Source: Paenarthrobacter nitroguajacolicus
GTDB taxonomy: Bacteria > Actinomycetota > Actinomycetes > Actinomycetales > Micrococcaceae
DNA: 64,000 nt
Assembly: GCF_007786235.1 (NCBI RefSeq)
Contig: NZ_VNFK01000012.1
Location: forward strand, 94,276-158,275
Direction: 5' to 3'
A program made the position numbers and the translations under genes. The notes under the pieces are model-generated. The model searched no databases. It worked only from the letters and a program-made list of their open reading frames with translations, and had not been told where the DNA came from. The stretch's first letter is position 1. Every line of letters starts with the position of its first letter. This document shows positions 57,922 through 64,000 of the stretch, one piece after another.

Positions 57922-58823
57922 GCGTAGCCGCTGACACTTCCTTCATCCATTTCACCCGTACCGCCGAGCGCGCTGCGAACCAGGTCATCGCTGCGTACTC
58001 CACCTCATTCGGCCTCGCCTGCAAGCTGCTCGGGGCCAGGCACCGCCAGCACGTCCGGAATATCTACGCTTTGGTGCGCGTGGCCGATGAACTCGTTGAC
58101 GGCGTGACGGCCGAAGCGGGCCTGAGCTATCAGGAACAAAGCGAAGCCCTGGACCACTTCATTGATGAGACGCACCGGGCAGTGAAGCTGGGCTACAGCA
58201 GCGACCTCATCATCCACGCCTTCGCCCAAACAGCCCGGGTTGCCGGAATCGAGCAAGACCTCATCGATCCCTTCTTCGCTTCCATGCGTACGGATCTCGG
58301 TGAGCGGAGCGCAGCGCCGGCGGCGCCCCTGCGCTTCGATTCCGAGGCGCACCAGGGCTATGTGCACGGGTCCGCCGAAGTGGTGGGGTTGATGTGCCTG
58401 CGGGTCTTCATGCGGGATGAAAACATCGACGACGGCGACTCCGCGGCTTTGGAGTACGGCGCCAGCAGGCTGGGCGCTGCTTTCCAGAACATCAACTTCC
58501 TCCGGGACCTGGCCGACGATACGATCCGGCTCGGACGCAGCTACCTCGGCACCACGGACCACCTTGAGGACCGGGAACGCATGGAGTGGGTCAGGACCAT
58601 CCGGGCCCAGTTGGCCGATGCCAATGCCGTCATCCCGTTGCTGCCTCGTGACGCGCGCGCTGCGGTTCGGAGTGCACTGGCCCTTTTCGCCGCACTGACC
58701 GACAGGATCGAACAGACCACGGTGGACGAGCTGTACCGCTCCCGCGTCCGCGTTCCGGACAGGGTCAAAGCAGGCTTGGCCGCCCGCGCCGTTGCCTCAA
58801 CCTGGATGGAGCTGCACCGATGA
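57918..58823 (+). CDS. crtB: phytoene synthase
   Basis: A 301-residue squalene/phytoene synthase that condenses two GGPP molecules into phytoene. The aspartate-rich motifs are YALVRVADELVDG and NFLRDLADDTIRLGRSYLG; the central SAEVVGLMCLRVF is also family text. It overlaps crtE and crtI by 4 nt each. The length and motifs are normal. Confidence 0.95.
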   Translation: MSVAADTSFIHFTRTAERAANQVIAAYSTSFGLACKLLGARHRQHVRNIYALVRVADELVDGVTAEAGLSYQEQSEALDHFIDETHRAVKLGYSSDLIIHAFAQTARVAGIEQDLIDPFFASMRTDLGERSAAPAAPLRFDSEAHQGYVHGSAEVVGLMCLRVFMRDENIDDGDSAALEYGASRLGAAFQNINFLRDLADDTIRLGRSYLGTTDHLEDRERMEWVRTIRAQLADANAVIPLLPRDARAAVRSALALFAALTDRIEQTTVDELYRSRVRVPDRVKAGLAARAVASTWMELHR

Positions 58824-60472
58824 CCCGGACAGTAGTGATCGGCGGCGGCATCGCTGGGCTAGCCACCGCCGCCCTCCTCGCCCACGAAGGACACGAAGTC
58901 CAACTCCTTGAGCAGCGTGACCGCGTTGGCGGGCGCGCCGGCAGCCTCGAGCGTGACGGATTCCGCTTCGATACCGGCCCCTCTTGGTACCTCATGCCCG
59001 GCGTCTTCGACCATTTCTTCGAGCTCCTCGGCACCAGCACCGCGGAACAGTTGGATCTGCGAACCCTAAGTCCCGCTTACCGCATCTTCAGCGAGCCAAA
59101 CCACGACGGCGTGCGGCCGGATCCGCTGACCGTTCCGTTGGGCAGCGAACAGGTTTTGGACACCTTCGAACGGGTGGAGCCCGGCAGCGCAAAGGAGCTC
59201 TCCGCCTACCTTGCTTCTGCCCGGCACACCACCGACATGGCTGAACGCTTTTTCCTCTATAACCCCTTCACCAAATTGAAGGGGCTGCTGCATCCGGAGG
59301 TGGTACGGAGCTTGCCCAAGCTTCTGCAACTCCTTGCCACCCCACTGGACAGGTACGTTTCCCAGCGGTTCCAGCACCCGGTCCTCCGGCAGGTACTGGG
59401 GTACCCGGCGGTCTTCCTTGGTACCAACCCTTCAGATGCGCCGGCGATGTACCACCTGATGAGTGCGCTGGATTTGGGCGATGGCGTGCAGTATCCGATG
59501 GGTGGGTTCTGGGCTCTCGTCGAGCGGCTCGAGGCATTGGCCCTTGACGCCGGCGTGCGGATCCAGACGGGTGCGGAGGCCCTTAGGATCACCACCCGCG
59601 AAGCAACGCACATCAAAAAACTTGGACGCTTTGACGGCCTGAACCTTCCCGCCGGCATCTCCGGCAAGGACAGCCGGGAGGTCACGGGCGTGAAGTGGCG
59701 CGACGCCACCGGTGCCGAGCACTACAGCGTGGCCGACCTCGTGGTCTCCGGCGCCGACCTCCACCACACCGAAACCCAGCTGCTGGGCGTCAGGGACCGG
59801 AGCTACAACAACAAGTATTGGCGGAGCCGCACCAGCGGCCCGGGCGCAGTCCTGGTGATGCTGGGGGTCAAGGGCGAACTCCCCGAGCTGCCCCACCATT
59901 CTCTGTTCTTCACCCGGGATTGGGAGGCAAACTTCGCCTCGATTTTCGGTGAAGAGCCGAGCATTCCGGATCCGGCATCCATCTACGTCTGCAAGCCGAG
60001 TGCAACGGATGCCGACGTCGCTCCGCAGGGACATGAGAACCTCTTCGTCCTGGTCCCGATCCCTGCCGACCCTGCCCTGGGAGCGGGCGGTCCTGAAGGC
60101 AGCGGCGATCTCCTCATCGAGCAGGCCGCCGACGCCGCCATCGACCAAATTGCCCAGTGGGCCAACATCCCCCACCTCCGGGAGCGCATCGTGGTCCGGC
60201 ACACCATCGGCCCGGCCGACTTCGCCCGCGACTACAACTCCTGGCGTGGAGGCATGTTGGGCCCCGCCCACACGCTGCGGCAAAGTGCCATGTTCCGGGC
60301 CCAGAATGCCTCCAAGCGTGTTCGCGGCCTCTACTACGCCGGTGCCACCACGGCGCCCGGCGTCGGTGTCCCCATGTGCCTCATCAGTGCTGAATTGGTT
60401 CTGAAGCGGATCCGCGGCGACCACAGCCCCGGCCCTGTCGCCGCAAGGCCAGTAGCCAGCAGGATGGGCTGA
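58820..60472 (+). CDS. crtI: phytoene desaturase
   Basis: A 550-residue FAD-dependent CrtI-type desaturase that converts phytoene to lycopene. The dinucleotide site is VIGGGIAGLATAALLAHEGH and LLEQRDRVGGRAGSLERDGF, and the C-terminal signature is LYYAGATTAPGVGVPMCLIS. A stretch of about residues 250-300 between the two halves is typical in length. It overlaps crtB by 4 nt and abuts crtYe with a 1-nt overlap. The product depends on step number, which motifs do not show; lycopene fits the downstream elongase. Confidence 0.95.
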   Translation: MTRTVVIGGGIAGLATAALLAHEGHEVQLLEQRDRVGGRAGSLERDGFRFDTGPSWYLMPGVFDHFFELLGTSTAEQLDLRTLSPAYRIFSEPNHDGVRPDPLTVPLGSEQVLDTFERVEPGSAKELSAYLASARHTTDMAERFFLYNPFTKLKGLLHPEVVRSLPKLLQLLATPLDRYVSQRFQHPVLRQVLGYPAVFLGTNPSDAPAMYHLMSALDLGDGVQYPMGGFWALVERLEALALDAGVRIQTGAEALRITTREATHIKKLGRFDGLNLPAGISGKDSREVTGVKWRDATGAEHYSVADLVVSGADLHHTETQLLGVRDRSYNNKYWRSRTSGPGAVLVMLGVKGELPELPHHSLFFTRDWEANFASIFGEEPSIPDPASIYVCKPSATDADVAPQGHENLFVLVPIPADPALGAGGPEGSGDLLIEQAADAAIDQIAQWANIPHLRERIVVRHTIGPADFARDYNSWRGGMLGPAHTLRQSAMFRAQNASKRVRGLYYAGATTAPGVGVPMCLISAELVLKRIRGDHSPGPVAARPVASRMG

Positions 60473-60822
60473 TGGGTGTTCTGTACCTGCTCTCACTGCT
60501 GCTCGGTATCACGTGCATGCTGCTTCTGGACCACCGCTTCCGTTTGTTCTTCTGGCGCGACGCCAAAGCAGCGGCGATCGTGACCGCCGTCGGGGTTTTG
60601 TTCCTCCTCGCCTGGGACCTGGCCGGTATCGGGCTGGGAATTTTCCTGCGCGGCGAAGGCACCATTGCCACCGGGCTGCTGTTAGCTCCCGAGTTGCCCA
60701 TCGAGGAGCCGGTGTTCCTGATTTTCCTGGTGCTGTGCACGATGGTCCTGTACACGGGCGCCCGACGGCTCCTTGAACGGCTCCCCGCGCGGCAGGCCGA
60801 GCGGGAGCGGGAGAACGTATGA
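60472..60822 (+). CDS. crtYe: C50 carotenoid cyclase subunit CrtYe
   Basis: A 116-residue membrane protein with three spans, matching CrtYe/CrtYc-type small cyclase subunits, which work as heterodimers with CrtYf to form the epsilon rings of decaprenoxanthin. RFRLFFWRDAKAA and LLAPELPIEEPVFLIFLVLC (with the conserved EEPxF) are family text. It starts 1 nt inside the crtI stop codon and overlaps the fusion gene by 4 nt. Confidence 0.9.
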   Translation: MGVLYLLSLLLGITCMLLLDHRFRLFFWRDAKAAAIVTAVGVLFLLAWDLAGIGLGIFLRGEGTIATGLLLAPELPIEEPVFLIFLVLCTMVLYTGARRLLERLPARQAERERENV

Positions 60823-62018
60823 CGTACTTATGGCTTGCGCTCGCTTTCATTGCGGCGGCAGTCGTTGCCGGCCTGGCCTTCGCCCGCCTCGGTGCGCGGC
60901 ACGGCGAGACGGCCAAACACTGGAAAGCCGTTGGTATCGCGTTCGCCGCCTTGGCTGTGCTCACTGCGGTGTTCGACTCGGTGATGATCGGCATGGAGCT
61001 TTTCCACTACGACCCCTCGCACATCCTCGGGCTCAAGGTAGGACTCGCACCCCTTGAGGACTTTGCGTACCCGCTCGCCGGCGTGGTTGCGCTTCCCGGT
61101 TTGTGGATGTGGCTGACTCGCCGACGGGGGGCTGGAGCAAAGTCCAACCTCAAAGGCCTCGTTCCACAGGCAGTGCTCGCGTCCCGACCAGTCAGTTGGA
61201 TCAATACCGCCTACCCGTTTGCAGCGGCGATGCTCCTGACCACCCGCGAGATCGACTGGGTCCTGATCGTGGGCACGTTCTATTTCCTGATTCCCTACAA
61301 CCTGGCCATGTACGGCATCAACGACGTCTTCGATTATGAGTCGGACCTCAAGAACCCGCGCAAGGGTGGCATCGAAGGCGCGCTCCTTCAGCCGCACCTG
61401 CACCGGCCAATGCTGTGGCTCGCGGTCATCACCAACGTGCCGTTCTTGCTGGTGCTCGCCTTCGCGGGCGGACCCACCACATGGCTTGCCGTGGGTGTGA
61501 GCGCATTCGCTGTGGCGGCCTATTCCGTTGCGGGGCTCCGCTTCAAGGAACGCCCGGTCTTGGACTCGCTGACGTCCAGTACGCACTTCGTGAGCCCCGC
61601 CGTCGTCGGTTTGGCGTTGGCAGGTGCCGACGTTACGCCAGGGCTTCTCATCCTGCTGGCCGCGTTCTTCCTGTGGGGAATGGCCGCCCACGCCTTCGGC
61701 GCCGTCCAGGACATCGAACCCGACCGGCAGGCCGGCATCGGCTCCATAGCAACAGTCATCGGAGCCCGCCGCACGGTGCGGCTCGCCGTCGTGCTCTGGC
61801 TTGTTGCCGGGCTCGCCATGTTGGCGACGCCATGGCCCGGGCCGTTGGCGGCCATCATTGCCGTCCCCTACATCGCCAACTGCGCACCCTATTGGAACGT
61901 AACGGATACGACGGCGGCACGCACCAATGTGGCCTGGCGCCGGTTTATCTGGCTCAACTACGGTTCAGGATTCCTGGTGACGCTCATCTTCATCCTGCAG
62001 TGGAGCCTCACGTCATGA
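60819..62018 (+). CDS. fused CrtYf-type cyclase subunit and lycopene elongase (CrtYf-CrtEb)
   Basis: A 399-residue protein with two parts. Residues 1 to about 105 resemble CrtYf/CrtYd cyclase subunits (three spans; FHYDPSHILGLKVGLAPLED). From about residue 115 it is a UbiA-type prenyltransferase like CrtEb, with both aspartate motifs, NDVFDYESD (NDxxDxxxD) and DIEPDRQAGIGS. The elongase adds C5 units to lycopene to give C50 flavuxanthin, and the cyclase parts close the rings to decaprenoxanthin. In C. glutamicum the two are separate genes. No linker stop or frameshift is seen, so this is a true fusion. The 3' end overlaps a convergent MarR gene by 6 nt. Confidence 0.9.
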   Translation: MTYLWLALAFIAAAVVAGLAFARLGARHGETAKHWKAVGIAFAALAVLTAVFDSVMIGMELFHYDPSHILGLKVGLAPLEDFAYPLAGVVALPGLWMWLTRRRGAGAKSNLKGLVPQAVLASRPVSWINTAYPFAAAMLLTTREIDWVLIVGTFYFLIPYNLAMYGINDVFDYESDLKNPRKGGIEGALLQPHLHRPMLWLAVITNVPFLLVLAFAGGPTTWLAVGVSAFAVAAYSVAGLRFKERPVLDSLTSSTHFVSPAVVGLALAGADVTPGLLILLAAFFLWGMAAHAFGAVQDIEPDRQAGIGSIATVIGARRTVRLAVVLWLVAGLAMLATPWPGPLAAIIAVPYIANCAPYWNVTDTTAARTNVAWRRFIWLNYGSGFLVTLIFILQWSLTS

Positions 62019-62534
62019 TTGGGACGGTTCCTCTGGCTCTTCATCGATGGTGTCCAGTGCTTCACGCATGTGCTGCAGGAAATTCACCACGATCTGCGAC
62101 TCGTCCGGGCTCAGCGCACAGGCCGCGTCCAGCATCCGGCGGTGCATTCCACCCAGGGTGTGCCGCACTTCCTGATCGGATCCCGGCGTCGCCTTCAGGA
62201 TCAACGCGCGACGATCGGTGGGATGGGGTTCGCGGCGAATATGGCCGGACTCCACCAGGCGGTCGATCAGCGTGGTCATGGACGCCGACGTTATCCCGAG
62301 CTTGTCGCCCAGATCCTTCGGCTTCATCACTTTCCCGGCGGCCTCGGCTTCGAACAGGTAGCGCAGTGCCAGCAGGTCCTTCTCACCCATTCCCATGGAA
62401 GAGCGGGTGCGGCGACGCATCGCCTGCTCGGAGGCGCGGTAATCCCGGAGGGCGTTCAGCACGTCAATGGCAATGGCCTTCTGACCTGGGTCCTTGCCGT
62501 ACCAGTAGCCCTTTGCGTGGCCTTCCGAGTCCAT
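62013..62534 (-). CDS. MarR-family transcriptional regulator
   Basis: A 173-residue MarR regulator: LALRYLFEAEAAGKVMKPKD, LGITSASMTTLIDRLVESGH and HIRREPHPTDRRALILKAT are the winged helix. ATG 62534 has AAGGA upstream; a longer frame adds 14 residues. It is convergent with the crt operon and divergent from a TspO-like gene, and a paired CTAG site lies in that divergent promoter. It is a second MarR at the other end of the carotenoid cluster, so a role in carotenoid or oxidative-stress control is likely. Confidence 0.85.
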   Translation of the reverse strand: MDSEGHAKGYWYGKDPGQKAIAIDVLNALRDYRASEQAMRRRTRSSMGMGEKDLLALRYLFEAEAAGKVMKPKDLGDKLGITSASMTTLIDRLVESGHIRREPHPTDRRALILKATPGSDQEVRHTLGGMHRRMLDAACALSPDESQIVVNFLQHMREALDTIDEEPEEPSQS

Positions 62535-62569
62535 CCAATGTTCCTTCGATAAGCGTAAAGCTTGATTCA

Positions 62570-62587
62570 CTAGCATTTTGATACTAG
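62570..62587. promoter_or_regulatory. paired CTAG site between marR and tspO-like gene
   Basis: CTAG at 62570-62573 and at 62584-62587, as CTAGCATTTTGATACTAG, lies in the divergent promoter. It parallels the double-CTAG site before the first MarR gene of the carotenoid cluster; CTAGCA followed by TTTGA is shared. Confidence 0.45.
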
Positions 62588-62645
62588 GTCACCTACCTCG
62601 CGAATGCATGACACCGCACATCCCACAAGGAAAGAGGCTCTGCAC

Positions 62646-63467
62646 ATGGGAACAGGAAGCTCGGATTTCGCCCGACAGATCACCGTCACGTTGAGCCTGG
62701 TGGTGTGCATCGTTGGTTCGATGATCGGCGTCGGAGTGTTTGGCGGAACCCCCATCGCCCAGGCCGCCGGCGGCGCCTTGGCTGCGGATTCCACCCTCCT
62801 GGCGCCCGCCACGCCGGCCTTCTCCATTTGGTCCGTGGTGTACGCCGGGCTTGTGGCTTACACGGTGTGGCAGTGGGTGCCGTCCCAGCGGGCCAATTCG
62901 CGCCAACGCTCGCTCGGGTGGATCGTGGCTGTGTCCATGATCCTGAATGCGGCCTGGATTCTGTCCGTCCAAGCCGGTTGGCTCTTCGTCAGCGTTCTGG
63001 TGATCCTGGCGCTGCTGGTGACCCTGGTGTTGGCGTTCCTGCGCTACAGCCAGACCCGAGCTGCTTCCTGGGTTGAGGCTGTGGTGGTGGATGGAACCTT
63101 GGGGTTGTACCTCGGCTGGACCAGTGTGGCCGTGTGCGCCAACATCGCGGCTGCTTTGAAGGCTTCTGGTTTCTCCGGTTTCGGCTTCCAACCGGAAATC
63201 TGGTCGGTTGCCGTGCTGGTGGTGGTCGCGATAGTGGGGATCGCCTTGGCTATCAGGGGCAGGGGGAGGCTGGCATTGGCCGCAGCCATCGCATGGGGAC
63301 TGGTGTGGATCACGGTGGGCCGCAGCGCTGCCGCCCCTGAATCATTCCCGACGGCGATAGCAGCCGCCGTCGCTGCTGCTTTGGTCCTCGGCGCTGCGAT
63401 CACCGTGCGGGCTCGGACAGTGATGGCTGGGGTTGGGGCTGGGGCCGGGGCTGCAGCTCGGCGGTGA
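62646..63467 (+). CDS. TspO/MBR-like membrane protein
   Basis: A 273-residue membrane protein with about eight spans that resembles the tryptophan-rich sensory protein (TspO) family, often found near carotenoid or porphyrin genes. APATPAFSIWSVVYAGLVAY and WVPSQRANSRQRSLGWIVAV are its N-terminal signature, and LGWTSVAVCANIAAALKASG lies later. Typical TspO proteins are near 160 residues and five spans, so this is an extended relative. ATG 62646 has AAGGAAAGAGG upstream; a frame from 62604 is less likely. The C-terminal end is alanine- and arginine-rich. Confidence 0.75.
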   Translation: MGTGSSDFARQITVTLSLVVCIVGSMIGVGVFGGTPIAQAAGGALAADSTLLAPATPAFSIWSVVYAGLVAYTVWQWVPSQRANSRQRSLGWIVAVSMILNAAWILSVQAGWLFVSVLVILALLVTLVLAFLRYSQTRAASWVEAVVVDGTLGLYLGWTSVAVCANIAAALKASGFSGFGFQPEIWSVAVLVVVAIVGIALAIRGRGRLALAAAIAWGLVWITVGRSAAAPESFPTAIAAAVAAALVLGAAITVRARTVMAGVGAGAGAAARR

Positions 63468-63776
63468 CGCGGCGTCGGCGGTGACACGGCGGTGTTTGTT
63501 CCCCCGCGGTGTTTGTTTTCCGCAGTGTCCGTTTTCCGCGCGGCGCAGGGGCGGGGACCTAGCTCCCGGTTGAGTCCCCGCCTTTGTTTGCCACACGCAC
63601 CGCAGGGCGGCGGGCGGGGCGGAAACGGTCCGACTCGTCGACGGCTACGAGGCCCCGACGGACGCACCTGACTAGCTGCTTTTTCCTGACGTCTCGGGTT
63701 TTCCACGTAGGGCAGGTTGTCCACATAGGTCGGTTGGGGTCTGATGGTGTTTCGTGCTGGCTGGAAGAGTTGGGGC
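63468..63776. other. 309-bp gap before the partial gene
   Basis: The gap has a short tract with two copies of GCGGTGTTTGTT (63491-63517) and, further right, GTTTTCCACG and GTTGTCCACATA, paired CCAC motifs that may be promoter elements of the DUF222-like gene. I see no open frame with a recognised product and no tRNA. Confidence 0.4.
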
Positions 63777-64000
63777 ATGGAGCTGATTCGGGACGGGCAA
63801 GCGGGCGCAGACGCAACGGGCGTAGACGCAACGGGCGCGGCGCTTGCTCATGTTGCGGGTTGTTGGTCCAGTGCTTCGCTGCCGCGGGTGTCTGATCTCA
63901 TCACTCTCCTGCGCTCCGTTCCCCTGGGTGTGGGCAGTGGTGAGTTGGTGGATCAGGTCCGGGGGTTGGAGGAGTTGAAGTCTGCCATCACTGGGTTGCA
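63777..64000 (+). CDS. DUF222/HNH endonuclease-type protein, 3' end beyond window
   Basis: The first 74 residues of an open frame that runs off the window. MELIRDGQAGADATGVDATG is followed by AHVAGCWSSASLPRVSDLIT and GELVDQVRGLEELKSAITGL, which matches the N-terminal part of the DUF222 domain of multi-copy actinobacterial HNH endonuclease-like proteins (the 13E12-type repeat family). A 15-bp repeat codes for ADATG/VDATG. The HNH part is not in view. Such genes are often multi-copy in Arthrobacter genomes; mobility is suspected but not shown here. Confidence 0.65.
   Translation, partial: MELIRDGQAGADATGVDATGAALAHVAGCWSSASLPRVSDLITLLRSVPLGVGSGELVDQVRGLEELKSAITGL

Overview
The window is chromosomal DNA from a high-GC actinobacterium. 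The best guess is Arthrobacter/Paenarthrobacter (Micrococcaceae). Reasons: a decaprenoxanthin-type C50 carotenoid cluster, DtxR-type iron boxes, an MptB-like lipoglycan mannosyltransferase, a DUF222/HNH-type gene at the right edge and GC-rich codon use. The genus is an inference from gene content; no rRNA or tRNA gene was seen. Coding density is high, many gene pairs overlap by 4 nt (ATGA), and I saw no insertion sequence, prophage or CRISPR array.

Layout: 1-5.7 kb holds a truncated secreted ALF-repeat protein, an amino acid permease and a 3-hydroxybutyrate dehydrogenase/MHS-transporter pair with a divergent LysR regulator. 5.7-15.2 kb is an iron-siderophore island: a five-gene uptake operon (binding protein, siderophore-interacting reductase, two permeases, ATPase) behind a DtxR-like box, then an AraC regulator diverging from a heterodimeric ABC exporter-fold pair around a second box. 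15.2-20.5 kb is a mostly leftward block: a spermidine-synthase-like protein, a sucrase/ferredoxin-like protein, a cupin/JmjC oxygenase, a tiny Gly-Gly-Ala-Asp repeat peptide, a GNAT acetyltransferase, an O-methyltransferase and a thiamine-binding-like protein. 20.5-31.5 kb is general metabolism and membrane genes (TetR, AzlCD, DoxX, GDPD, DUF445, Fic, PxpA/PxpC-like, MFS).

31.5-41.6 kb holds sugar or inositol-type catabolic genes under two LacI regulators. Operator-like palindromes tie the first LacI gene to an oxidoreductase/isomerase operon about 4 kb away, and the second LacI gene lies divergent to two further oxidoreductases. A glutaminase/MFS operon sits beside the first LacI gene. 41.6-49 kb has an EamA exporter with LysR, ilvD, an MmyB-like regulator, an AlkC-like DNA glycosylase and an SGNH hydrolase. 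49-54.6 kb has three GT-C type membrane glycosyltransferases and a degenerate EAL protein. 54.8-63.5 kb is the carotenoid region: a CPBP-like membrane protein, MarR, idi, crtE, crtB, crtI, crtYe, a fused crtYf-crtEb, a second MarR and a TspO-like membrane protein.

The most promising candidate for an undescribed system is the repeat peptide plus cupin oxygenase plus ferredoxin-like protein set at 16.4-18.8 kb. The three genes are tightly coupled and look like a substrate, a modifying oxygenase and an electron donor. Other points of interest are an inferred ATT start codon in a duplicated glycosyltransferase, an ABC heterodimer with complementary degenerate ATP sites, a PxpC-like protein lacking its N-terminal motif with no pxpB beside it, an EAL domain without its metal-binding aspartates, and a family of long intergenic palindromes.
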